A stretch of 64,000 nt of DNA from Aplectana chamaeleonis (GCA_029168955.1 JAPDOI010000896.1:186001-250000), one strand, 5' to 3'; counted from the first letter of the stretch, positions 1-11,934 are shown. Program-made: numbers and translations. The notes: generated by a model not told the origin, from the letters alone.

Positions 1-1168
1 CTGTACTTTTCGATGGGAAGGGACAAGAGAAGTGACGAACAAGTTTGTTACCTACTGTTTAACATTAACAACTTCACCTTTTACTACTTATCATGTCATA
101 TGATCTTATCAGTTGATAGATCAAATCGCTAAAACACGTCGTAGGCTGTACTTTTCGATGGGAAGGGACCAGGGAAGTGACTATCAAGTTTGTTACTTAC
201 TGTTAAACATTAACTACTTCACCTACTACTGCTTATCATATCAAGTGATATTATCAGCTGGCAGATGAAATCGCTAAAACACTGTACTTTTCGATGGGAA
301 GGGAAAAGGGAAGTGACTAACAAGTTTGTTACCTACTGTTTAACATTAACTACTTCACTTATTACTGCTTATCATATCATATGATCTTATCAGTTGATAG
401 ATCAAATCGCTAAAACACGTCGTAGGCTGTACTTTTCGATGGGAAGGGACCAGGGAAGTGACTATCAAGTTTTTTACTTACTGTTAAACATTAACTACTT
501 CACCTACTACTGCTTATCATATCAAGTGATATTATCAGCTGGCAGATGAAATCGCTAAAACACGTACTTTTTCGTAGGGAAGGGACAGGGGAAGTGACTA
601 ACAAGTTTGTTACCTACTGTTTAACATTAACTACTTCACTTATTACTGCTTATCATATCATATGATCTTATCAGTTGATAGATCAAATCGCTAAAACACG
701 TCGTAGGCTGTACTTTTCGATGGAAGGACCAGGAAGTGACTATCAAGTTTTTTACTTACTGTTAAACATTAACTACTTCACCTACTACTGCTTATCATAT
801 CAAGTGATATTATCAGCTGGCAGATGAAATCAAGCTAAAACACGTACTTCTTTCGTAGGAAGGGACAGGGGAAGTGACTAACAAGTTTGTTACTTACTGC
901 TTAACATTAACTACTTCATTCTTTATCACAGCTTATCATATCAAGTGATATTATCAGCTGGCAGATGAAATCGCTAAAACACGTACTTTTCGTAGGGAAG
1001 GGACAGGGAAGTGACTAACAAGTTTGTTACTTACTGCTTAACATTAACTACTTCACTTATTACTGCTTATCATATCAAGTGATATTATCAGTTGGCAGAT
1101 GAAATCGCTAAAACACGTACTTTTTCGTAGGGAAGGGACAGGAGAAGTTACTAACAAGTTTGTTACTC
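1..1168. repeat. Satellite array, ~137-bp monomer with dimeric organisation
   Basis: Monomers start at about 2, 147, 283, 429, 564, 709, 844, 983 and 1117 (motif GTACTTTTCG). Spacing alternates near 146 and 136 bp for the first six, then stays near 135-139. Alternate monomers share variants: GATCTTATCAGTTGATAG in one type and GATATTATCAGCTGGCAG in the other, so the array is an A-B dimer of about 281 bp. It runs off the left edge. No genes. Confidence 0.9.
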
Positions 1169-1170
1169 TC

Positions 1171-1356
1171 TGATGACGTCATCAAAGTGCATGGGGCATG
1201 TGACAACGTCATCAGAACGTCGTGCCAAGTACATAGGGCATCTGATGACGTCATCAAGACGTCGTGCCCTGGTCGCGCTAAGTGCATATAGGTATCTTAT
1301 GACGTCATCAGGATGTCGTGTAAAGTACACACGGCATCTCATGACGTCATCAGGAT
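1171..1356. repeat. Cluster of five TGACGTCA-type (CRE-like) palindromes
   Basis: TGATGACGTCATCA occurs at 1171 and 1243. Close variants are at about 1201 (TGACAACGTCATCA), 1297 (TTATGACGTCATCA) and 1339. Spacings are about 30, 42, 54 and 42 bp, so mostly multiples of about 12. Each is followed by a (G)ACGTCG or (G)ATGTCG sub-motif. TGACGTCA is the consensus site of CREB/ATF bZIP proteins. Whether it is functional or just a short tandem repeat cannot be told. Confidence 0.7.
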
Positions 1357-1500
1357 GTCGAGGAAAGTGAGTCGCGCATTATTTGTAGCGTGCGCAACAA
1401 GTCAATCACTTACTGAATGTCATATCAATCCATGCCATTTGGAAAATATTGAAGATTTTTACAGATATTAGTTCGTAATATCAATAAAAATTGAACAATT

Positions 1501-2102
1501 CTATCAAAAAGGGCTCTTCCAAGCGAAAGAGGTTTGGTTGGCGCCAGAAACGTTCCAACAAAAAGGGAACAATAGGCAAGTAGGATGAGGAGAGTCTACA
1601 AAAATTGAACAATATTTTCTGGAGACTGATTTTCTTGGCCGAAACTCTTAACAGCGAAGACAAACCGTTGCGGTGTTTCACACGGAAGCACTCTGTGGTT
1701 CCAAATAGTCTCCGCTTATGCAAGTAACGATAAAATGTATAATTATGTGCACCTACTAGTTATCATTAGAAGAGAAAATGATTTCAACTTTACCTACACA
1801 GGCGGCTAGCTTCAGCTGCTACGAGAAGCGAACTCAAAGTGCAGCATGAAATAAGAGTATTTTTCTTATAATCTCTGTCAAGAATAGAAGTCCATTCTTG
1901 GAAACCATTGAACTCTTCCTCGTGAAGTGCCACAACGGTTTGTTTCCGCTATTAAGAAGTTTCGGCCGAGAAAATCAGTCTCAGAAAATATTGTTCAATT
2001 TTTGTAGACTCTCCTCATCCTACTTGCCTAATGTTCCCTTTTTGTTGGAACGTTTCTGACGCCAACCAAACCTCTTTCGCTTGGAAGAGCCCTTTTTGAT
2101 AG
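1501..2102. mobile_element. Foldback element, ~0.6 kb, arms ~180 bp
   Basis: The sequence 1501-1684 (CTATCAAAAAGGGCTCTTCC onward) returns as its reverse complement at 1920-2102 (ending GGAAGAGCCCTTTTTGATAG). The arms are over 85% identical by eye and flank a ~235-bp centre. The ORF in the left arm is a by-product. No transposase. Confidence 0.85.
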
Positions 2103-2177
2103 ATGATAAATTAGGTTTGGAATTGAACCCCCGAAATCGGCTGTTTCAAAAGCATCCTACTATATATATTTTGGTAA

Positions 2178-2233
2178 ATTTGTGTGTGCGTGTGTGTGTT
2201 TATGTATGTGTGCGTTTCTCTGTGTGTTTGTTT
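2178..2233. repeat. TG-rich simple repeat
   Basis: A run of imperfect TG/TGCG/TATG dinucleotides directly upstream of the 42-bp minisatellite. Confidence 0.7.
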
Positions 2234-2282
2234 GACCGTTTATTCGGCTTGACTTTCAAGACGGGCTACCTTACGGGTACGG

Positions 2283-2930
2283 GCTCAAGAGCGCGCAGAA
2301 CGCCGTAGAAAGTGTGCAGGGACCCGAGTGAGAGTAGATAGCCGGACGCCGTAGAAAGTGTGCGGGACCCGAGTAAGAGTGCGCCGGACGCCGTAGAAAG
2401 TGTGCGGACCCGAGTGAGAGTGGCGCCGGACGCCGTAGAAAGTGTGCGGGACTCGAGTGAGAGTAGCCGGACGCCGTAGAAAGTGTGCGGGACCCGAGGA
2501 GAGTGCGCCGGACGCCGTAGAAAGTGTGCGGACCCGAGTGAGAGAGGCCGGACGCCGTAGAAAGTGTGCGGGACCCGAGGGAGAGCAGCGCCGGCCGCCG
2601 TAGAAAGTGCGTGCGGGACCCGAGTGAGAGTAGCGCCGGACGCCGTAGAAAGTGTGCGGGACCCGAGGAGAGAGTGCGCCGGACGCCGTAGAAAGTGTGC
2701 GGAACCCGAGTGAGAGTGCGCCGGCCGCCGTAGAAAGTGTGCGGGAACCAAGTGCGGAGAGCGCCGGTCGCCGTAGAAAGTGTGCGGGACCCAAGTGGGA
2801 GTGCTAGGGCGCCGCATAAAATGTGTGAGACCCGAGGGAGATCGCGCCGTAGGAAGTGTGTGAGACCCAAAAGGAAGCGTTGGACGACGCCGCAGAAAAC
2901 GTGTGAGACTCAAGAGAGAGAGAGAGAGAG
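2283..2930. repeat. 42-bp minisatellite, ~15 copies
   Basis: The unit contains CGCCGTAGAAAGTGTGCGGG then ACCCGAGTGAGAGTG. CGCCG landmarks fall at 2301, 2347, 2389, 2431, 2472, 2513, 2553, 2596, 2641, 2684, 2726, 2769, then degenerate copies at about 2812, 2849 and 2889, followed by (GA)n. The unit has no stop codon in any minus-strand frame, so three overlapping minus ORFs of 169-215 codons arise. They are not evidence for a protein. Confidence 0.92.
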
Positions 2931-3524
2931 CGCATTACTTCAGAATCACTATGTGCGTCTAAAAGAGAGCGTACACCACTCCTTTCTTCAGGTCCCCTAC
3001 CCTTCACCACTCAATTCAACTGCTTAGCTGTTTATATGCACTAACTTTTCTAAACCGCGATTATATACGATGAAAATAAGAGATAATCAAAATCTGCATC
3101 CATGAAACACATAAACATCATTCTACTTCATTTGGCAAAAAAGTAGCAGGAGGGTCGGTTGATCATGAAAACGTTTAGTAAATTCCAAACAGCGGTTGTC
3201 CTTATCATGACAAAATTGAGATAGTCAGAGGCCAGTTGAGGATCTTATAAAACGGAAGAACGGCCGGTTTGTCACGTTACAGATAAGGAAGTAAACGGGC
3301 GTAGCAAGGTTTGGAATGCTTTGTGATTTCCCATGGTTTAAGTGTTGCCGCCTAAACCAGCTTATGGGCCGGCGCAGGAAGAAAGAAAGCACCGAGTTAT
3401 TTGCCTTATACCCAATATGCCGGCGAAGCCGGGCCCCAGCGGCAGAGGCCGGCGTCAGCCGGCCGACGCCGCTGGTGGACGTATATTTAGGAAGAGATGT
3501 AGGGTCCTCGCATACAATTCAGTC

Positions 3525-3660
3525 TGACGAATGGACGGAGCTGCGACGGTAGATCGCAACGCGCGATGGAAACCCCGTTGGCCGGTGGTGCCACCAACTC
3601 CGCACGGCCAGCTGTAATTATCGCGCCTAGTCAATTCACCAGGCTGAATTTGATAAGCAA
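3525..3660. repeat. Dispersed GC-rich repeat (family with 12,805, 42,370 and 60,490)
   Basis: Shares GAATGGACGGAGCTGCGACGG and GTAGATCGC words with 60,490-60,610 and 42,370-42,510, and (inverted) with 12,805-12,895, which ends TTCCATTCACCAGAC. Upstream, 3,410-3,480 is a GGC/GCC-rich stretch with short palindromes. No coding signal. Confidence 0.6.
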
Positions 3661-3779
3661 ACCACAAAACACCTTTAATTAAAAGTTTTCTGGCTTTAAG
3701 GCATCTACGCGCAAAAAGCCGTATCTCATTTTTTCATGTTTTTGCGCAGCTGATTCTCTGACATACAGAATAAGAGTCC

Positions 3780-3925
3780 CTGAGAGAACTGGCCGCAATC
3801 GTAACTCAGCGGCCCCGGCCGGAGCCGCAGAGGCACGATTGAGGTACGACTGCGGGGCGATTGCGGGCGGCCACTACCTTGCCGCAATAGCCCCGCAATC
3901 GTACCGCAATAGCGCTTTCGCCTCG
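3780..3925. repeat. Dispersed repeat rich in GCCGCAAT / TTGCGG motifs
   Basis: GCCGCAATCGTA and its complements recur several times and return at 7,110-7,275 (TTGCGGTACGACTGCGG). The copies are only partly alignable by eye. 3,930-4,890 holds nothing recognisable apart from scattered AT-rich sequence. Confidence 0.55.
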
Positions 3926-4892
3926 GCTTTAGCGCTCCTGCTGAGCCTATAATTTTGTTTCCAAGCCATTTCTGCCATCACCAAGTCATTATTGGCCTCG
4001 TCTTTTTGATTCTTACACAATCTCTACCGAATAAAGTATCTACCCGTGGCCCATAGATTTAATTCACTTTCAGTAGCATTATCCACACACTGGACGCCAA
4101 AGAATCGGCTGCCTAAACCACGAATAAGTGCTATGTAGTTACGTTTCCACTATAGTTCACGAGAAAGCTCAGCTACATTGTATTACATGCAGCTATTTGT
4201 CCCTACATATCTCTTCTTCGATGAACTTGTTGCTATTTTGAAAGTCTACTTACTTTTGGTATGGAACGATTACACTCAATTTTTTGTCACAGTGGAATTA
4301 ATAAAATTTTTATTACTTCCACAGAGTAATTCAGGTTTATCCGAATGAGACTGCTCGCCCACGCGACCGGCGGGCATGTTGACCTGCCGCGGCGAAGGTT
4401 TTTTTGGATTCGTGAATAGATTACCACGAATATCAGACAGATTGGGAACAATATTCCACTTAGCTGTATCTCAGTCGTCGGTCAGCTCATCTGAAAAATG
4501 CCTTCGTGAGGCCTAATGCATACATATCGCAACGAGCGACGCGACATAATGCTTGTCATCTATATCGATCGAAAATCGGTATTGCTGATATGCACTGTTG
4601 CGATCGCGCAACACGAGAGTAACGTCGGCATGAATCGTGAAGAAACTTTGTTCTCTCATTGAAGGTTGGCGCAAAACTCTGTGCATCTATGTTATAGCAC
4701 ATGGTACTGAGTTTGCGCCAACCTTCAACAGTGAACGCGGAGTCTCTTCCGGATCCATGCCGACATTATGCACTAGGGTTTGACGTGTGCTCCTTTGCGC
4801 AGGCTGACCGCGTGGGTGGAGAGTCTCATTCGGTGGTAAGAGACCAGAGAGTGAATAGACTTGGTATCATCCTAGTGGAGTGAATATTCAAC

Positions 4893-5298
4893 TTAAAGGC
4901 GAGGTCCGGTCAAATTTTGACGCTACCGAAATTTGGGTTAAATAGATTGGGCTGGCCTAGCTGAACATCGTCTGAACGTTTGACGAACTCTGAGTCCTTA
5001 GTTCTGGAGAAAACAGCCTCAAATTCAGGGATTACGGTATTCGCAGCATGATAATCATGGCTGGAATGACCGATAATTACGCAGCACTTTTGAAGAATGC
5101 GTGGACAACCGCTGAAATATGGACGATGGCCACACTTTTCTGACTTTTCTGGATCATCGACTCACGGAAGTGGCTGGAATAACTTGAAGAAGACCGGTTT
5201 TACGCAGTTTTCGCATGATTCTTGGGACTACCTGTACCAAGAGCCCCGATTTAGCGGGAAATCTCAAAATCGAAATTTTGCCCGGACACTGCCTTTAA
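4893..5298. mobile_element. TTAA-flanked miniature element (406 bp)
   Basis: The left end TTAAAGGCGAGGTCCGGTCA and the right end TGCCCGGACACTGCCTTTAA are inverted copies of each other, with TTAA at each border. A related right half (AAATCTCAAAATCG, CTGCCC) is at 51,900-52,015. TTAA targets are typical of piggyBac-type elements. No ORF of note. Confidence 0.75.
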
Positions 5299-5924
5299 TG
5301 AAGGGAACTTAGGGGAGTAGATACCGAAGAAGAGTAAACCTTTTGCTTGCAACACCTAATTAATATACCGGATTTTCTCTTCTAGAGGTACATGCACTTC
5401 TAATCCTCAGGCCTCTATTTTAGATATACTTCAGTTAGAGGTGTACTTCAAATAGGGGGTGTGCTTCTAATTCCCAGAGAGCCGTCTTTTTGGTGTGCCT
5501 TTATGACAGGTGTATCTCTAATATAAGGTGTACTTCTAGCATTTCGACAAACAGACCCCAGATTCGTTTTCAGCACCCTAGAATACCCTTACATACATGT
5601 TTTAAGCAAATCCGATTACTTTTTCGAAACATCCCAAATAACTCCTGATGATACCCTTACCTCATAACTCAAGGGGGTCAGCGTATCTGCGCGTGGGGAA
5701 AGCCACCCTCACTGCCAGGTCCACGATGTCATTTAAACGGGGAATGGCTAAAACTTTACTGGAGTCTTAGATATGTTTGTAATTCGTATTGTTTTCTAAA
5801 TTTTTGCGACTTTTTCTAGCGTCTGTCTTATACGACGTACTCAATAAAAGAATGAATGAACTTCTTGGAACCAGCAGCTTGGGGCGTGGCACTGCAAAGT
5901 TTTAGTATAGATGCACAAGAGATA

Positions 5925-6091
5925 GGGTGGTGGCCATCGTGTATCAACACCCCCGAGGAGGCGGGAGAAACGGGGGAGGTTCCTGATTGGACGCAGTCCC
6001 GTGTGGCCCCGTGTCGCGTCCAGTCAGGAACCCCGCACCTCCCCGTTTCTCCCACCTCCTCAGGGGTGTTGATACGCGATGGCCACCACCC
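5925..6091. repeat. Long GC-rich hairpin, arms ~70 bp
   Basis: 5925-5993 (GGGTGGTGGCCATCGTGTATC onward) pairs with 6018-6091 (ending GCGATGGCCACCACCCC) around a ~24-bp centre, with only a few mismatches. Overlapping ORFs on the two strands encode nearly the same peptide because of the symmetry. Probably a small foldback element. Confidence 0.85.
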
Positions 6092-6186
6092 CAAGAGATA
6101 CTGGCAATACGTTTCGTTTCCGCAGATCCGACCTACGCTTTGTAAACTCCGCTTGTGAGATGGTCTTTCGTTTTTCAAAATCAGAT

Positions 6187-6595
6187 TTAAAGGCAGTGCT
6201 CACGATGAGAAAATTACCCGTTTCCCGCAGGAAAGTCGGCTTTGGGTCCTCCTGAGAATAGTAGGGATGGAAGTAACTCGAAAAACGGCTAGGAATCGTG
6301 TGAATATCTCGTGAACCAGTCGACCCATTAGATCACCCCACCCAAGCCATATGGCAGGCAGTTGTCCATAGTTTCTAGTACCAAAGGAACTGTTGCCGAA
6401 TTTTTGAATACTCTTTATTCCGGGAAATAGTAAGATCCAAACATGAGCGTTCAACTTTCTTAATTTTTCAAGAGTTTCTGGTAAACGAGACAGAAAGCAA
6501 AGTCACTTACCTGACAATTTTAAAGCTCAAAACAATTCGCGACGTTTGGTCTGACGTTTTGTCTGCATTGCGCAAAACGCACCAACAGGCGTAAA
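6187..6595. repeat. Dispersed repeat with TTTAAAGGCAGTG end
   Basis: It starts TTTAAAGGCAGTGCTCACGA (family-1 end). The part 6,420-6,595 is shared with 42,780-42,965 (same strand) and with 40,370-40,600 (inverted), for example GCGACGTTTGGT...GACGTT and GCGCAAAACGCAC. A second end was not located. The 6,600-7,100 interval shows nothing recognisable. Confidence 0.6.
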
Positions 6596-7109
6596 TAAAT
6601 AATAAATGTTTTTTTAAAGAACTGTTTTATTCGGCTTTCAAAAGTTCTATAGAGACGTTTCCCAATTATCCTCTACATCGAGAACTCGCCCACTGAAAAA
6701 CATAGAAAACTAGAATATGGCTTTCTATCGTGGGCACAGCCTTTAAAAAGTTTTCAAAAAATCCGCTTATCTATCCCTGGAAACACACGCGAGAGAACTA
6801 TGGGACCTCGGCTTGGCACAGAATATGCATATTATAGAATTCAGGTTCATGAATTCAGGTAAGTGTGGTCGAATGTGCCCAAAAAACTTCCTAAGCTGAA
6901 AGAATGATTCTAAACTTTCACGCAAAAAAATCATTCAAAACTTTGCCAACATATATGCTTGTAAGACTGAGGAGGATGAATGTGTCAGTGTACCGCTAAG
7001 AGGGGAAATGAATTTTGAGAAAAGCTAGAGACACGCTTTCGTTCCAACAGAACGAGTGAATGAGAAGTGTGGCAAGCCGGGTTGAGTGGATCGATAAGTG
7101 GCATGGCTG

Positions 7110-7275
7110 GTTTCAGCGGCACTGTGATTTTGCCGCAGTAGGACCGCAATCATTGAGGCGCTGTTGCGGTATTTGACACAAGTGCGAGCCCACTGCATCG
7201 TCATTGCGGTACGACTGCGGAACTGTGGGTACTGCGGCACGGTTGCGGTACTACAGCGGCCAGTTCTTCCATAGG
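7110..7275. repeat. Dispersed TTGCGG-rich repeat
   Basis: Second copy of the GCGG/CCGC motif repeat at 3,780-3,925, in the inverse orientation (GCGGCCAGTTCTTCC against AGAACTGGCCGC). The overlapping 94-codon minus ORF has no recognisable content. Confidence 0.55.
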
Positions 7276-7329
7276 TGGTAAAGCTCCACAAAACTATCAA
7301 TTTCCGCAAAAAAAACTTGTTTTAACACT

Positions 7330-7408
7330 TAAGAGACCGCGTGTCCACACTGCGCACCCGCGGCTGTTTTGCCCCTCGGACCGCGTGTCCACACTGCGCA
7401 CCCACGCC
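7330..7408. repeat. 44-bp direct repeat, two copies
   Basis: GACCGCGTGTCCACACTGCG followed by CACCC occurs at 7334 and 7378. A diverged copy (GGACCGCATGTCCACACATG) is at 8,523. The sequence between 7,410 and 9,470 has no recognisable gene; it contains short ORFs of up to 111 codons without identifiable motifs. Confidence 0.65.
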
Positions 7409-7409
7409 A

Positions 7410-10400
7410 TAAAACTTTTGATATTTTTTATATTTCTATGGCGTAGAGTCTTTCTTAATAACGGATAGGTTCTTTATAGTGCTACCTATTTACACTCACA
7501 GTGGTCAAGCATTTTGAGTACTCCTAGTAATTTTACAAGCATCTCCGGAAATGGCACTTTTCGATTTTTCGAGCTTCTTTGGCTGTGAAGAAATTGTTCC
7601 AAACTTGGCTAAGAAGGGTTAGCAATGATGCTTATCACGGAAGTGATGTTCTATAGTTGATTGTCGAAATATTAGTGCCACCTATGCACACACTTGAGAT
7701 AACTGTAGTAGGTCACCGTTTCGAATTTTGCTGTCCTGATCCCGAGGGTTATTCGAGTTGTGCACAAGGTTCTGGTGTTCACTTTTCAATTTCTAATGAA
7801 ATTTCCTTCGACTGCGGTATATAGGCAATCGGTCAACATTTTTTAAAATTTCGCTAAATTTCGATTGGAGGGTAACTGGGGAAAGGGGGGTGAAAACCTG
7901 GCAATAGTTCAGTGCTCAAGATTTTATTGAAATTTAACTACGGGGTATATTTGGAGGCGCTGGACAATGAAGTGGTGTCTCTTTCACGATTTTCAGAAGC
8001 TTCGCTGGCGTCTGCCGTTCGTACTCCGTTTTTTAAACGTTTCAGGTTTTGCTGCGACTTCGCTCACGTGGCCATTGGGGAGGAGGGGGTGCTGATCATG
8101 AATCTGATTCCCTTTTCGAGATTTCTGATGAAATTTCTGTCGGTCGCATCAGACAACTTGGTACATCAAAGTATTTGAGTCCGCCGAAAGTTCTACATCC
8201 GGTTCATTGGAGCATTACAAAGTAGTTCGTTCATTTTTCAAATTTTCAACACCCTGGATCGGCCTAGCACGGCTCAATCCTAACCATTAGCTGTAACCTG
8301 AAAAAAAATCTAGAAGTTGACAAACAAACGCTTGTTTCGTTACCAGCCTTGTGCATGTAAAACTTCCAAAAGAAAAAAAGCAGGTCCGCCAAAAGCGGTG
8401 GATCATTGCTTCACCATGACCTTATTCCAGCTCTCTGTAGAGCGACATACTCTCAGGTGGAGTGGAAACGGAATGCTGGTAGTCTAAGTAAGAGAGCCTT
8501 CTCCGATCAAAATGGTTCCCAGCGGACCGCATGTCCACACATGTCACCCTCGGAAACGATTAGCCGTGGAGCGCACCGGTCGGCCGTTGAAATTCGCTGT
8601 GGAGCAGGCGGTCTCTTAAGTGTTAAAACGCCTCGAATTATTCAATTCCCACCTTTCCGTCAATTTCGGTGTGTCTGGTGCAATACGTTGGAAGTTTTTT
8701 TTTCACAAACGTCGGATGTGTTTTTGCTTTAACCTTATCAAGTAGCTGAATTTCTCTTGCCTTTCGTTCACTGGAAATTATTTTGAAAAAAAAGGTAACC
8801 ATTGGGCAAGTTTGGATGTGAGAATTTCCCGAATAAAAAATTTCAGATGCTGAATCATCCGCGCCTATGATGGCGCATCTGTTCCTTGTGCTAGATGGTT
8901 GGTAAAAACTGGTGGCGGATCGTCATTTTGAACCACTCCAACTTCAGAGCCATATGCTTTTGACGCGAAAAACTTCACCGAGGTGGTCCACCGGGCTCAT
9001 CCGTGAAATTGAGCCTGAAAAATGGAAATCGGTTCGCAGAGCGAACGATGCCTTTAAGTTTTGAGTGAGGACGGATAGATGTACACAACTCGCAGTTCAA
9101 ATGTCTCAAGGTCTCTGCCTTCGCCGTTTTTTGGGATGACAGACCCCTTTTCAGGACTTTCCTGACTTCCAAGGGAGTAATATGAAATCCGGAATACAGA
9201 AGGAGCCAATCACTCGGAAAGATCGTATTCTTGGTCGACTGGTTTCCACCTCGACGCCGACGACCAGCGACGTTCAGGCTGATTTTTCCGATGTTTGACA
9301 CGAGGAACACGTTCTGGGGATGGTCTATTGGCAGAAAATGTAGTTTTTTGTCGAATTTGACTTGCAGATAACCCTACCGACCTTCGAAAAGATGCTCAAG
9401 TTCTGTATGCATCAAGGATCAAGGTGACGGATACGATTCGAACCAGCGATATTTCCTCGGATCAACCTGGAGAACTTTAAGGACAGTGTTCACGACGATT
9501 TTCGTCCCCGCGTTTTTCACATAAAACAATGCGTTGGCTTCCAAGTGTTACCAAAACTACAAAAAAAACGGCGAGAAACGCACTAAAACGTCGTATTTCA
9601 GCGACATTCTTCCATGACATGAACTAGTTGTCCGGTTGGATGAACACTGTGCCGATTCCGCAGGAATAGGCACCTCGCAGGACAGGAAGGAGTAGAAGTT
9701 GGCGAGGAGAGGGGAGATTCCGCGCCCCGTTCGAAAGATCGGGCGCAGGCGGTTGCGAGGCGGCAGGAAAAATCATCAGCGCCGCTGCCGACGCAACCGC
9801 CGATCTTCAGGCAAGGAATCTCCCGCCAACCCGCGCCCATTGTCGTGTCGAATTCAGGTGTATTCCTTATTCAGTCTGCTGCGCCTGGCCCACGAGGGGC
9901 CTATTCCTCTGGTTTCCGGGTCGACAATGATTCAAATTTTTGTAGGTTCATGAATTGATTGCCTCAGTGCCCATCTCTTGCCATTGCCACCTGCCAGTTC
10001 CTCAGCACAGCCCGGTCGCCATTCATTCACTTGATGCCTGGGTCAACAAGAACCCTTTGTAGCTAGTAGGCTCTGCATTTTTCATTCACGTTGCACACCT
10101 GTGCCTTGCTCATTGGCTGTGAAGCCCATCAATCATGATCCTAATTTTGGCAGGGCGTTATTTCATGCATACCGGTCGACAATGACCCTCCTGCTTCGAT
10201 TAGTGCCTACCGGCCAACAATGATCGTATTGTGTTTAGTGAAAGATCTCAGTGGTGCAGGGTAACTTGTTGTCGTTAGGATGGCCCTATGCATTCTGCTC
10301 AGATTACAATTATCAATATGCGGAGTCATTTCCCATTCGGGTTGGTCGCTGATATCTCAATGATTATGGGTCACCATAAATTCTAATCGATCATATTTGC

Positions 10401-10700
10401 AATACTGCCTATGTTGATAATCTTTTATCGTTGTTCTCGTTATGATAACCGTGTTTTGTTGTTATTTGTTGATAATGAAATTTAATTACCCAAGTTTGAG
10501 GTGTGACGAAAGACGGTTCTACCGTCGAATAGTGGTGCGTGTGGACGTGTGGTCCATGTTTTTGGTGAAAGAAAGGGGGGCTTTCCAGGCAAGAAAGAAG
10601 ACCCGCGTGGCAGCGATTAGCCTAGAGGCATAACAAACTCGAGGTAAGATCCCCCCCGCCTCTGTTCTGACATTCAAAACAAACATGTTCGTGGTGGTTG
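7410..10700. other. Gene-free stretch
   Basis: No exon chain, RNA gene or complete element was recognised. A family-1-like start (TTAAGGACAGTGTTCACGAC) lies at 9,477 without a located partner, and ATGCCTTTAAG-type ends occur at 9,050. Minus ORF 9,310-8,975 is 111 codons and lies across these repeat ends, so it is not called as a gene. Confidence 0.5.
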
Positions 10701-11005
10701 TCATCGGTGAAAATAGGGTAAATCGAGAATAGAAGAATATTTTATGCAAAGCAGGATTAGTTGGGCCCCAAGGAAAGGACGGAGCATTAGAGAGTAGAGA
10801 ATTGCAAGGGACGGGTTAACAAAAATTCCATTGCCACAACAAACACTTTCTGTGATACCTAAGAGGTGGGGTGATGCTTGAGGATTTCGAGTACTTTTAG
10901 TGCGTTTTCTTCAATTTCTACGTGATTTTGGTTCTAGCCGGGGGCCACTTAATCAATATAGCGAATGATCTCTAAATTGAAGATTATCGTGAACACTGCC
11001 TTTGA
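10700..11005. mobile_element. TTAA family-1 type element, partial copy
   Basis: 10,720-11,005 matches 48,630-48,870: both carry GCAAAGCAGGATTAG, TCACTTAATCAATATAGCGA and end GATTATCGTGAACACTGCCTT. Only the right-hand end is clear. Confidence 0.65.
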
Positions 11006-11129
11006 AAAATGAGGGAAGACCGTATTGGAGTTTATTTGAGGACTAAATTACCATAAAAATTCTGAAAAAAATCTTTTTTTTTTCTGTTGGCTCCGTGTGG
11101 GCACCCCTCCCCCCCTCGATGACCTCTCG

Positions 11130-11760
11130 GCAACCTTAAATATGCACCCCACTAAGGCGATATTCATACTGCTCAACGCCAGCGCCGCGTTAGGCCATTG
11201 GTATACTTCAGCGACAGCCGCTCGCCGGCGACGGGCCGTCGCTACGGCGACGGAGTATACCAGGGTTACGTCCCTGAAAACTATAACACCCCTCAGCGAC
11301 CTGTTTAGGCGACGGGCGCACGCAAACTGATCCCGCGGCCGACCCTGCCATAACGCGGGTGCTGGTATCGACACGATGAGTGTTAGTTGTCGAAACCTGT
11401 CGCTGCAGCGACAGGGAGGTATATCAATGGTTTTAGAGTATGAATGCTTTCTAATCGCTGTCGCGCCTGCGTAGACTATGAATACTCCAGCAGCGACGCC
11501 ATGGCGGAGCGGAAAAAGTGGGCCTTATCTTTTCCAAACCAGCAAACTCTGTGGACGCGCTCACCACCACGATAGCAGAGAATAGTAATGGAATTGATTA
11601 TCATAGAACGGAACTGATGATGGAATAATGACGAAAATGATGAAAAAGTCAGTAAGGCTGTTGCCACCATGGCGGGGCAGGCGTCGCGCGAATGCCGCGC
11701 AGGCAGTGTGGGGCGTAATAGCGGCGAAGACGCAATGACTCATCGCCTTTAGCACAGACC
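11130..11760. repeat. Complex GC-rich repeat with short foldbacks
   Basis: It contains the local inverted repeat GTATACTTCAGCGACAG...GGAGTATACC and several (GC)GACGGCG motifs. 11,436-11,760 is shared with 55,855-56,140 (TGAATACT..CAGC..CGACGCCATGG, then GCAGAGAATAGTAATGGAAT). No coding support. Confidence 0.6.
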
Positions 11761-11934
11761 TCTACTTTAGAGTTGTTTGTTGCTGGATATGGTGTGATCA
11801 ACATAAATGTGCCTACTAATATTGCATGAATTGGTAGCTGATTACAAGGAAATAACTTTTAAGAGCGATGAATTGTTGACCTGGGTCCATAGCAAAATCC
11901 AATGGCAGAACAGGAAAGAGCGGGAAATGATGCC

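Noticed and set aside
1..1168. CRISPR-like regular repeats
   Set aside because: The repeats are ~137-bp tandem satellite monomers without unique spacers, in a eukaryotic context.
2266..2913. Three overlapping minus-strand ORFs of 169-215 codons
   Set aside because: All are translations of the 42-bp minisatellite, which lacks stops in three frames; no splice or protein-domain support.
5828..6178. 100- and 116-codon ORFs on opposite strands
   Set aside because: Both run through the long hairpin and encode mirrored peptides because of its symmetry.
8975..9310. 111-codon minus ORF
   Set aside because: It covers family-1-like element ends (GATGCCTTTAAG) and has no recognised domain or splice context.
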